Positions 55,618 to 64,000 of a stretch of DNA of 64,000 nucleotides are shown here, piece after piece. The notes below the pieces were generated by a model. It worked only from the letters and a program-made list of their open reading frames with translations. It was not told the DNA's origin and did no database searches. Origin of the DNA: Monoplex corrugatus (lineage: Eukaryota; Mollusca; Gastropoda; Littorinimorpha; Ranellidae); the NCBI GenBank assembly GCA_030674185.1, contig CM060315.1:87684079-87748078 (forward strand). Direction: 5' to 3'. Each line of letters begins with the position of its first letter. Within the stretch, counting starts at the first letter, position 1. Made by a program: the position numbers and the translations under genes.

Positions 55618-56752
55618 TGCATCAGTTGACGAGTCTTCCCCCCTTCCGGCATCAGCTGACGTGTCTTCCCCCCTTCCCGCATTAGCTGACGTGTCTTCCC
55701 CCCTTCCCGCATTAGCTGATGTGTATTCCCCCTTCCCGCATTAGCTGATGTGTCTTCCCCCCTTCCCGCATTAGCTGATGTGTCTCCCCCCCCTTCCCGC
55801 ATTAGCTGACGTGGCTTCCTCCCTTCCCGCATTAGCTGACGTGTCTCCCCCCCTTTCCGCATTAGCTGACGTGTCTTCCCCCCTTCCTGCATTAGCTGAC
55901 GTGTCTTCCCCCCTTTCCGCATTAGCTGACATGTCTTCCCCCCTTCCCACATTAGCTGACATGTCTTCCCCCTTGCCACATTAGCTGACGTGTCTTCCCC
56001 CCTTCCTGCATTAGCTGACGTGTCTTCCCCCCTTCCCGCATTAGCTGACGTGTCTTCCCCCCTTCCTGCATTAGCTGATGTGTCTTCCCCCCTTCCTGCA
56101 TTAGCTGACGTGTCTTCCCCCCTTCCCGCATTAGCTGACGTGTCTTCCCCCCTTCCTGCATTAGCTGATGTGTCTTCCCCCCTTCCTGCATTAGCTGACG
56201 TGTCTTCCCCCCTTCCTGCATTAGCTGACGTGTCTTCCCCCCTTCCCGCATTAGCTGACGTGTCTTCCCCCCTTCCCGCATTAGCTGATGTGTCTTCCCC
56301 CTTTCCTGCATTAGCTGACATGTCTTCCCCCTTCCTGCATTAGCTGACGTGTCTTCCCCCTTCCCACATTAGCTGACATGTCTTCCCCCTTGCCACATTA
56401 GCTGACGTGTCTTCCCCCTTCCTGCATTAGCTGACGTGTCTTCCCCCCTTCCCGCATTAGCTGACGTGTCTTCCCCCTTCCTGCATTAGCTGACGTGTCT
56501 TCCCCCCTTCCTGCATTAGTTGACATGTCTTCCCCCTTCCCGCATTAGCTGACGTGTCTTCCCCCCTTCCCGCATTAGCTGACGTGTCTTCCCCCTTGCC
56601 ACATTAGCTGACGTGTCTTCCGCCCTTCCCGCATTAGCTGACGTGTCTTCCCCCCTTCCCGCATTAGCTGACGTGTCTTCCCCCCTTCCCGCATTAGCTG
56701 ACGTGTCTTCCCCCCTTCCCGCATTAGCTGACGTGTCTTCCCCCCTTCCTTT
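55618..56752. repeat. 30-bp minisatellite, ~38 units
   Basis: Unit 'gcattagctgacgtgtcttc' plus 'cccccttccc', in tandem with C-run length variation and CGT/TGT/CAT variants. Long frames on both strands (ten-residue periodic TSANAGRGED or SPLPALADVS) arise only from the 30-bp period. Confidence 0.95.
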
Positions 56753-56975
56753 GTTCTTAATGCTTCCTTCACTTTCCTTCTCTTCCTTCGATTCTATGTC
56801 TGTAATTTATTGTTGTTGTTGTTTTTTTAGTGGAATATTAATTCAACTATTAGGTGTATTTCATATTATTAAGGGTTGACATGTGTTTATTGACATATGT
56901 CTGCCTTTGTCTCTCATGCTTTTGTGAACAACATGAACCAATGGTATATATACATAATAAAAGTTAGCATTATAT
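56753..56975. repeat. Right flank paralogue of the 30-bp array
   Basis: 'tttgttcttaatgcttcctt', 'agggttgacatgtgtttatt', 'gtctctcatgcttttgtgaa', 'atggtatatatacataataa' parallel 55375-55550. Confidence 0.7.
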
Positions 56976-57159
56976 CACAACTCATTTCATAACTTGTTTC
57001 ACATTTTATCTTATGGTTCATTATTTGATGCTCATATTTTGTGTGTACAGTAGCAAAGAGTAGCTGTAGGAAAGGACTACCCTTGAGTAATAAAATATTC
57101 TGAAGTCTGAACTCTGTTTTATGTACAAAAACAAAACACATCAACACTCATGCATAGTT

Positions 57160-57365
57160 AAATATGTGCGTACATTCTTAACTGTTTGGAACTTGTTCAA
57201 GAAGAATTCATCACACTCAGATAATTCCACATGGGGCTGCACCCAAATCTGCCAGCAGTTATTTGTGAAAACAAAACTCTATGCACTGGCAAGGGAGAGG
57301 TGGAGAGAAAGGACCTATGAACAATGAGCTGACGCCACCAGGATGATGGAAACATTAAGATGTTG
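57160..57365 (-). repeat. SINE family B fragment
   Basis: On + 'ttgttcaagaagaattcatc', 'acactcagataattccac' (tail) and 'caatgagctgacgccaccag', 'gatgatggaaacattaagat' (body). This is the reverse complement of the order in family B. Confidence 0.55.
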
Positions 57366-57837
57366 TGAGGTACCACTGTCCATTACATTATAGAACAGTC
57401 ACAACACCCAATCACTACTGATCCCTACACATTGCTACACTGTGTACAAGTTATAACACACACATGTCTGTGTGAAATGTCACAGACGAATGTGTAACAT
57501 GTCACACATATGTCATATTAATGAGGTGAACTTTGAAACAGTCCTTGCAATTGTTGAAACACAAATATACACTGCACTTCTCGCACAACACTGTGGTTTT
57601 TGACACTCTGTAAGGATTGTCAGCATATTTCCAAGCTATGCCCTCTTCTGTTAAGTCCATAAGATCAAAGTCACCAAGTAAATTTTTGTGAATCTAATCA
57701 TCACAAAACTGGTCACTGTCTGATCCTTGTCCTTCCGTCTTGGCCAAAGTGTACAGAATAATCTCAACTCCCAGTTAAACTATAACAGATTTGTAGTGTC
57801 ACTGACTCTCCCACACTTCGGATACTACTAAGCAATT
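57366..57837. other. Unassigned stretch before 21-bp array
   Basis: No gene or repeat recognised in this interval downstream of PTER. Confidence 0.5.
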
Positions 57838-58312
57838 CTTATCAAAACACCCTGCCCTTATCAAAACACTCTGCCCCTTATCAAAACACTCTGCCCCTTA
57901 TCAAAACACCCTGCCCCTTATCAAAACACCCTTCCCCTTATCAAAACACCCTGCCCCTTATCAAAACACCCTGCCCCTTATCAAAACACTCTGCCCCTTA
58001 TCCAAAACACTGCCCCTTATCAAAACACCCTGCCCCTTATCAAAACACCCTGCCCCTTATCAAAACACCCTGCCCCTTATCCAAAACACTCTGCCCCTTA
58101 TCAAAACACCCTGCCCCTTATCAAAACACCCTGCCCCTTATCAAAACACCCTTCCCCTTATCAAAACACCCTGCCCCTTATCAAAACACCCTGCCCCTTA
58201 TCAAAACACTCTGCCCCTTATCCAAAACACTCTGCCCCTTATCAAAACACCCTGCCCCTTATCAAAACACCCTGCCCCTTATCAAAACACCCTGCCCCTT
58301 ATCAAAACATCT
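57838..58312. repeat. 21-bp minisatellite, ~22 units
   Basis: Unit 'ccccttatcaaaacaccctg' plus C, with CACCCT/CACTCT and TCC variants arranged in a higher-order pattern. It ends about 530 bp downstream of the PTER stop. Confidence 0.95.
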
Positions 58313-58843
58313 GTCCTATCCCATTACCCAGGCAGACAGATGGGCGCTGCCAATTAAGGAGATGTCCTGATCAATTATTTTACAGAGCCAGGAGAATGGA
58401 AGTCCTATCTCTTAGCCGCTCAAACCTTTGGCAGGAATGACAGGATCAGTTTCACTAACTGCTGCAGAGATCTGCCGGACTGAAAGGGTTACAGATCCTG
58501 TCAGTCACATCAGTGTTCTGCTGCTTATGGAAACATACAAAATACCCAATAAGCACACCCACCCAAGACACAGTATACAGACTGCGCAGCAACATACCAC
58601 CACCCGCACAGTGTGGGCAAAACAGTGAGCATACACACATTCCAGAAAAATCATAACACTTAACAAAATAATTTCCATGATGAAAACCTGGTAAAATGAC
58701 ACAAAGCAGTCCCTGATATGATGGAAATTTACATGGCAACAGTAGGCTACTGTTTCTGTTTCTTTCGCTGGTTACACAGCGCTTGACAGCTATGGCAACT
58801 AGGCAGTCCTGTGGCCACTTGATATCTGGTCAACATCTCCAGC
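58313..58843. other. PTER 3' flank / probable 3' UTR
   Basis: It includes a family C core at 58560-58640 ('cagactgcgcagcaacatac', 'cgcacagtgtgggcaaaaca'). No distinct polyadenylation signal could be chosen. Confidence 0.45.
58560..58640 (+). repeat. Dispersed repeat family C core
   Basis: See 2840-2905. The 'cagactg(t/c)gcagca' and 'cacagtgtgggc' blocks are in the same order and spacing as at 9660 and 12375. Confidence 0.5.
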
Positions 58844-58981
58844 TTATTTTGTGAAAGTAAGCCATGTTGCTGGGTTGTGGACTAAAATCGTCTTGATCTC
58901 TTCCTCGGAGAAGTTGCGCTGTTTCATTTTGGGGACGATGTTTTCCAGTATGTGGGTATAGCCATGCCCTCCGTACTTTTT
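58844..58981 (-). CDS. PTER: PTER terminal exon
   Basis: On the - strand, after the acceptor GAATGTTCCAG, a phase-0 exon encodes [38 protein letters not shown] and TWLTFTK, with TAA at 58846-58844. Human PTER ends KYGGHGYSHIL...VPKM...NP..WLTF, so this is the C-terminus of phosphotriesterase-related protein, complete at this end. PTER is a TIM-barrel member of the amidohydrolase superfamily, and mammalian PTER has been reported to hydrolyse N-acetyltaurine. The donor of the preceding exon (60697) is also phase 0, so the two exons join HRL|KKYGG without change. Minisatellites at 57838 and 55618 lie downstream. Confidence 0.93.
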   Translation of the reverse strand, partial: KKYGGHGYTHILENIVPKMKQRNFSEEEIKTILVHNPATWLTFTK

Positions 58982-58984
58982 CTG

Positions 58985-59400
58985 GAACATTCATACAAAC
59001 ACACAGATGTACAGAACACATACATACATCCACACATGCACATACATCCACATTCACAACCAAAACATAAGATACATACACAAACACATGTACATGTATA
59101 CACACAAATACAAAGACACAAACACAGATACACACACATACAAACACCAAGATATGTGCATGCAAGCACACATACACACACACCCTAAATGAAAATGTAC
59201 AAAAAACGTGCACATATAGAAATTTCAGTTTCTAATGCCAAAATGTGTACTACGCATGTACACACCCAGAAACAAACGTTTAAGCACATACATACATACA
59301 TACATACACACATACATACACACACACATACACACACACACATAAACAGTGCACAACATACACACACTTAATTATTAATAAATTTCCACAACACACATTC
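58985..59400. repeat. CA/TACA-rich simple sequence
   Basis: Interrupted CACATA and CATACA tracts (58990-59190, 59285-59365) lie in the PTER last intron. They are the source of several spurious frames. Confidence 0.8.
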
Positions 59401-59429
59401 TCTTTGTCACTTCTTCTTCTTCCTTCACA

Positions 59430-59980
59430 CTGTGAAAAGTCACTGGGATCTTGCACTAACTGCTTACAAGATTCCTCCAGCTCTGTCTTTTGTGTGCCAA
59501 AGCCTGGGTTTCTGCAGATGGTTTCTCAGTCCATACTGCAATGTTGTCAGTCCATTGTTTTTCTCTGTTTTCCCCTTTGTCTCCTTCCCTCAACAGTTTT
59601 CTGGAGGACTGATTTAACAAGGCCTTTAGATCTTGTAATATGGCCACATCAACAAAGTTATTTTTTCTTTGTTGATATCAGCATATCTTCATGGTTCCAT
59701 GTGCTGCTTGATTGTTTGGTATGTTTGTTCATTGGTGATATGATCAGTGTACCTGTTGTCTGGTATCTTGTGATAACATCTCATTTCCATGGCTTGGGTT
59801 TGTCTTTCTACATCTGTTGTGATGGTCTGTATCTCACGTGCACACAGGAAAATGGCATTTGTGTTTCATGGAGATGTTTATTTCCTTCCATACAGGATTC
59901 AGTGGGGACAGTGCTCTTGTCGCCTTTGCTGTCATTGACAAAATTTTTGGTTTGGATCCCTGACTGCTAACCATGGATCC
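59430..59980 (-). mobile_element. RT C-terminal fragment (family F, copy 2)
   Basis: On the - strand it encodes LKALLNQSSRKLLREGDKG, REKQWTDNIAVWTEKPSAE and LAHKRQSWRNLVSS, the 'GRxxKxWxDNIxxWTGLxxxexqraaxdRxxWRxLV' tail of RTE-type proteins. It is homologous to 23120-23640 and lacks the palindromic MITE found in that copy. The + strand 188-codon frame is its antisense. Confidence 0.75.
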
Positions 59981-60119
59981 CAGGTAAGTGAACTATTGAA
60001 CAGTTCCTAGCTTCGGTCTCTCTGTTACTAAAAGCAGGTTAAGGCCCTGAGGCCTTGTACATACATGTGTGCATCCCCTTAAAAAAAAGCAACACACACA
60101 CCTGCTTGTTTACTACCCA

Positions 60120-60558
60120 CGGTACCAATGGCAAGTAGGGCAGCAATGAAAATCCACCACTCCTATCAGTTCTGGGCCAGGCTCTGTATAGTAGTGCCCC
60201 AGGTGTATTTCAAGGTCTTGAGGTCTCCCTCTACTGTTCTTCGTCAGGCGTTTTTTGTGTCTTCATTCTGTGGTGTCCAGTGATGGGCAGTATCATCCTG
60301 CTCTCTTCGGATGACACGCCCAATCTGTCTCCATCGTTTTGTCACGATGATGGTGTCCAATTTTCTCTTGACTGCATCAGGTGAGTTGAAATTGTATTGG
60401 GCCCTGGATGTTGGTATGATTCTGTGGAGGTTCCCTGCTTGGCATGTTGATAGCTTGGGAAGGTTGCTCTCTGTCATCCTCCAGCATTCTGAGCCATCAA
60501 ACAGGGTGGAATGTACATGAGTAACTGTGGTACAGTCAGTCTCAGTTTGGTGTTGATG

Positions 60559-60560
<2 letters not shown>
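60120..60560 (-). mobile_element. RT C-terminal fragment (family G)
   Basis: On the - strand: STLFDGSECWRMTESNLPK, LSTCQAGNLHRIIPTSRAQ, TKRWRQIGRVIRREQDD and HHWTPQNEDT, followed after a stop by RRTVEGDLKTL. This is the GSExWRxTxxxLxKL...RRWxWIGHVLR...WxP tail of another RTE/L1-like protein lineage. It abuts a (CA)n tract at 60560-60602 and lies within the PTER last intron. Confidence 0.75.
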
Positions 60561-60604
<44 letters not shown>

Positions 60605-60618
60605 GCAAGCAAGCAAGC
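60560..60618. repeat. (CA)n then (GCAA)n microsatellite
   Basis: CA tract followed by 'caagcaagcaagcaagc'. Confidence 0.95.
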
Positions 60619-60696
60619 TTTTAACACACACATACATCACTCATACACATCCTGTATCCCCCCTCCCCACACAACACAATAAAAAGATCATTTTAC

Positions 60697-60914
60697 CAGT
60701 CTGTGTTTGGTATGCAAATCGTGTGCCATAAGCGCTTTCCTGCCGTAACCATCGTCCAGGAGAGCACGAAGAAAAGCAATGCGCTGTGCGTCACTGGGCA
60801 TGTCAGTTTTTTTACACAGCTGGTAGTGTGAGGTCTCGATTCCAAACAGATCGTACTCGCAGTAACAGCCTAACTTGGCAAACTCCAACAGCTGCTCGGT
60901 GCTGGAAAATGTTC
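60697..60914 (-). CDS. PTER: PTER penultimate exon
   Basis: On the - strand a 218-nt exon lies between TTCTGTTTTCAG and GTAAAATG. Two bases complete a codon, then it reads TFSSTEQLLEFAKLGCYCE, YDLFGIETSHYQL, MPSDAQRIAFLRALLDDGY and LMAHDLHTKHRL. Human PTER has KLLEFAQLGCYLEYDLFG...MPDD..R...VAHDIHTK.RL, so identity is clear. The Asp of AHD corresponds to the metal-binding Asp of the bacterial phosphotriesterase active site. Upstream exons (the part ending SHLDR in homologues) were not found in 60915-64000 and probably lie right of the window. Confidence 0.93.
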
Positions 60915-61333
60915 CTGAAAACAGAATTCACACTGGAGAGATCAGCTACTTTCTAGGTCCGCTTACATATGAGTGAACACACATATACACACACAGGTAG
61001 GCATGCATGCACACACATATGCACAGAGAAGACACAAAAACATGAACACACACAGATGCAGGATGGCATATGCTCATACACAGATGCAAGGCGTGCAAAT
61101 AAAAAGACCATGCATACACAAAGTAATATTTTACCACATAACACGCAAACAAAAAGATGAAACATATATAAAATCACATTTTATCAAATGACATGCAAAG
61201 CATGCAAACAAAAAGATGAAATATACACAAAATAACATTTTATCGCATAACAGTCCATACAAGTACATTACACACAGTACGATGGACAGGAGAAAGGTGA
61301 GACTAATTGTACTGTCTGAAGAAATGAGTTTTT
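60915..61333. other. PTER intron, proximal part
   Basis: CACATA-type simple sequence and a doubled 'caaacaaaaagatgaa' block (61146, 61205). No exon seen. Confidence 0.55.
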
Positions 61334-61673
61334 CAAGTTCTGTTCACAAAGACACATTCTGTTAACAAAGACAAGTTTCTTAACAAAGACAAGTTCTCTT
61401 AACAATGACAAGTTCTCTTAACAAAGACAAGTTCTCTTAACAAAGACAAGTTCTCTTAATAAAGGCAAGTTCTCTTAACAAAGACAAGTTCTCTTAACAA
61501 TGACAAGTTCTCTTAACAAAGACAAGTTTCTTAACAAAGACAAGTTCTCTTAATAAAGGCAAGTTCTCTTAACAAAGACAAGTTCTCTTAACAATGACAA
61601 GTTCTCTTAACAAAGACAAGTTCTCTTAACAAAGACAAGTTCTCTTAATAAAGACAAGTTCTCTTAACAAAGA
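61334..61673. repeat. 19-bp minisatellite, ~18 units
   Basis: Unit 'gttctcttaacaaagacaa' with ATG/AAG and TAA/CAA variants and a higher-order pattern (the block around 61420-61510 recurs around 61530-61610). Confidence 0.95.
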
Positions 61674-62354
61674 CTGCATGTGATGAATATCTGAAGGACA
61701 TGAGTTTCCATTGTTTTACTACACAGAAAGAGAATGACCACTGACTTGGTCTTTACATGAGGAACAGAGAGAATGCAATTATCTGATGATGACTGAAAGT
61801 GTCCAGGAGTATAAAGAATACATAGGTAAGACATATTTACGTAAGCAGGGGTGATTTCCAAGAGGCTGTAACACAGGGTTGACAGACAGCAGTTTGTATG
61901 AGATGGTGAAATTTGTAAAGAAGGAGCTGAGCATGATCATATTTACAAAGCCTTCAGAACTAGTCTCACTCCAGAACTTTGAACACTCTGTAGTGTCCTA
62001 AGGGTGTGTTGTGGGCACTTTGAAGATGTACTGCGGGCAGTCAGAAAAGAGACAAGCGCAGAAGTCTAACTTACACAGGGTAAAAACACAGACCAGTGAC
62101 TTTTCCGCAAGATGAAAACTCTAGGCCTGGGTGCAAAAGAAGACCAACAGTTGATGGCCTCAAGATGAGGCTGAAAATTCACAGCGGAACTTGATGTTAA
62201 AAGATAACAATGATAATAAACTGTCCTTGTATGGCGTTATTCTCCAAATCCAGTTGGATATACTTAAGCATTACACAGTTTGCAAGGCACAGAGTGTGAA
62301 ACATTATGAAGCACTAATAATATGCCACATATTAAACATATCAGAATACACACA
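61674..62354. other. PTER intron, nothing recognised
   Basis: No repeat family, exon or domain recognised on either strand. Confidence 0.5.
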
Positions 62355-62509
62355 TTAACCCTTTGACTCCCAGACCTTGCCCACTGGCATCCCGCATTGA
62401 CAATCATGCTAGCAAAGCAAAAACTTAACTCTTTGACTCCCTTACCCTATCAGGGTGAAGGAGTCAAAGGGTCAAGTTTTTGCTGTTGATGGATAGGGCT
62501 CAGGAGTCA
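62355..62509. mobile_element. piggyBac-like palindromic MITE, copy 5
   Basis: It starts TTAACCCTTTGACTCCCAG at 62355, with the outer arm 'catcccgcattgacaatcat' and inner pair TTAACTCTTTGACTCC (62424) and GGAGTCAAAGGGTCAA (about 62476). The right end is 'ggctcaggagtcatg' and lacks the final CAAAGGGTTAA, so it is truncated or decayed. Confidence 0.65.
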
Positions 62510-64000
62510 TGCACGGCAAGCGAAACTGAGCCAGATAAGACACTTTAGTTTCCCCGCCACAGGTGGTAACTCTCACCACTCCTTACCCCTTCCTGCTACT
62601 GCCCGCATTGGCCGGTTGGAATGCGGTCACGGCTGGCACTGGAATCCCTCTATGTTCTCTGTTGTGCTGCTGTGGTTGTGGTCAATTTTCTCTTGTCTTT
62701 GAATCGTTATAACTTCAGTTTCGCGGTTTTTATGGCCATTATGTTTTCGATTTGAACTCTGCTGTATGTGCTTCTGATGTTGCAAGCAAAATTGTACGGG
62801 GGAGATTTGTGTGTGTGAAGTAAATGACAGATAACTGCAGTGTGTTCTTTTGGGTTTGGCATGGAATTACATGGGGAACAGGGGGGCGAGGAAATCCATG
62901 CAACAGTGAACAGACTGAATGACAGAGGGCGTGGAATTAGAAGTGACAGTACAAGATTAACTGTCTTAATGAGGGAACAGTTGGCCCTTGCATCTCCTCT
63001 GCTACAGATCACTCCACCTAAAAAGAAAAAAATACATGTCACATTGTAGATTCAGTTCACTTCAGTGTAGGCTGTGAACAAAATGTAGATACAGAATGTT
63101 AGAAACACTGCTTTCTCTTTTTTTTCCTAACATCAATTAATACATTGCTTGTTTTGAATGATAAACAGTACAAACTTTTAGAGAGAGACAGAGAAAAGAA
63201 ATGGGCTCAAATGTCTGTGGAAGTGTGTGTACGTGTGTGTACAAACCCTGCCTCATTAAGTTCAGCGGCACCTGTTCTCTGCGTCTACCCCACTCATAGC
63301 CGGAACGGATTATTCCAATTACAGTGGAGTACTTAATGACTTCCTTGTGGCCGGGAGAAAAACCTCCCCCAATTTTTGGTGAGTAGAAACTGTAGGAGCT
63401 AGTCTGCTCTTACCATGGCACTAATTCTTTTTCAGCGTAAAACCGGCAGGCACATGACAGAATGTGTGAAAGTATGCGCTTTTTTTGTTGTCAGTGTGTG
63501 ACTTCCACCGTAGTGTCTGTTGCATGGCATGTAATAACAGTCTGCTGCATGTTGCTGCTTTTAGTTATTCCTGTCATGTTTATAGTCTATGGACTCTGTA
63601 ATTTACGGGCTATACAGCGATGCACACCAAAACATGAAGGCTTTTGAACAATGAGTAGAAATAATACAAATCTCAAGTAACTATGGTTTGCCAGTGCTCT
63701 GAACTACCGCTGCTGAAGTCGCCGCTATCAAGTTACCACATGCGAGGCTGTGGCACTGGGTCCGCGATAGCGCATTGTATGGCGTTAAAACTAAAGAAGC
63801 CCCTTCTCGCGAGCCGTGCATGCACAAATGAACAATATTACATTTGATCATGATCATAGACATACATATACCTATGTTCCATAACAATATACATACATGA
63901 ATGAGTACAGGATGCCACATGATCGGCAGTTAGATAAGCAACAATGGTATCAACAATGGAAGGTGTGAGTGAACAGGTAAGTCTCTGACTTCAGTACAAA
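62510..64000. other. Right edge, unassigned
   Basis: A moderately GC-balanced region with short frames on both strands (for example 62840-63049 and 63145-63336 on +) that match nothing I know. It could be PTER intron. A small segment at 63740-63820 has clustered CpG. No exon called. Confidence 0.4.

Noticed and set aside
55614..56343. Long frames on both strands (up to 235 codons) with ten-residue periodicity
   Set aside because: Artefact of a 30-bp tandem repeat lacking stops in several frames. Open on both strands equally.
55618..58312. CRISPR-like repeat arrays
   Set aside because: The 30- and 21-bp units are directly contiguous without unique spacers, and the genome is eukaryotic.
59404..59970. 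188-codon + strand frame
   Set aside because: Antisense of an RT C-terminal fragment whose - strand motifs (KQWTDNIAVWT) are clear.
63365..63385. Sm-site-like 'aatttttgg' suggesting an snRNA
   Set aside because: Flanking sequence does not match U1, U2, U4, U5, U11 or U12 landmarks that I could recognise.

Overview
This window looks like nuclear DNA from an invertebrate animal, most likely a lophotrochozoan and plausibly a marine gastropod mollusc. The reasons are spliced genes with GT-AG introns and animal-type proteins, a dense load of retrotransposons (BEL/Pao, RTE-like, L2/CR1-like), tRNA-derived SINEs, TTAA-flanked palindromic elements and very many CA/GT microsatellites. The species assignment is inference. 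There are no bacterial operons, rRNA genes or CRISPR arrays.

Three host genes are supported. (1) The last two coding exons of BRIX1 (BRX1, ribosome biogenesis) lie on the + strand at 1033-1127 and 3563-3688. (2) A large multi-C2H2 zinc-finger gene on the - strand has a 5' coding exon at 30409-30547, a 32-nt microexon at 23996-24027 and a 3.77-kb terminal exon at 17852-21622. All phases agree, giving about 1313 codons. (3) The last two coding exons of the phosphotriesterase-related gene PTER lie on the - strand at 60697-60914 and 58844-58981. BRIX1 and the zinc-finger gene converge; PTER lies upstream of the zinc-finger gene in the same orientation.

Most of the rest is mobile or repetitive. 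A 7.3-kb BEL/Pao LTR retrotransposon with a 5-bp target duplication fills 30800-38142, just 5' of the zinc-finger coding exon. It is broken by stops and frameshifts and is itself interrupted by a 790-bp TTAA-flanked element. An L2/CR1-like element with an intact 621-codon frame (26456-28684) splits an older copy of a roughly 570-bp repeat, called family A here, which occurs seven times. RTE-like copies occur at 5609-6497, 13310-13815, 45270-47884 and 54636-54983. Further RT tails lie at 23120-23640, 42560-43960, 53235-53935, 59430-59980 and 60120-60560.

Five TTAA-flanked nested palindromes form a piggyBac-like MITE family. The 3' side of PTER carries a cluster of minisatellites (63-, 30-, 21- and 19-bp units) and (GT)n arrays. 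Some are clearly grown from, or invaded by, retroelement 3' ends.

The strongest leads for a second look are the TTAA palindrome family with a matching empty site inside the same window, family A (TATA-like 5' end, RTE-like 3' tail, one copy abutting a host splice acceptor), the paired-finger architecture of the zinc-finger protein, a 16-unit array of GAACGTTC heat-shock-element-like palindromes, and the retroelement-seeded minisatellites.
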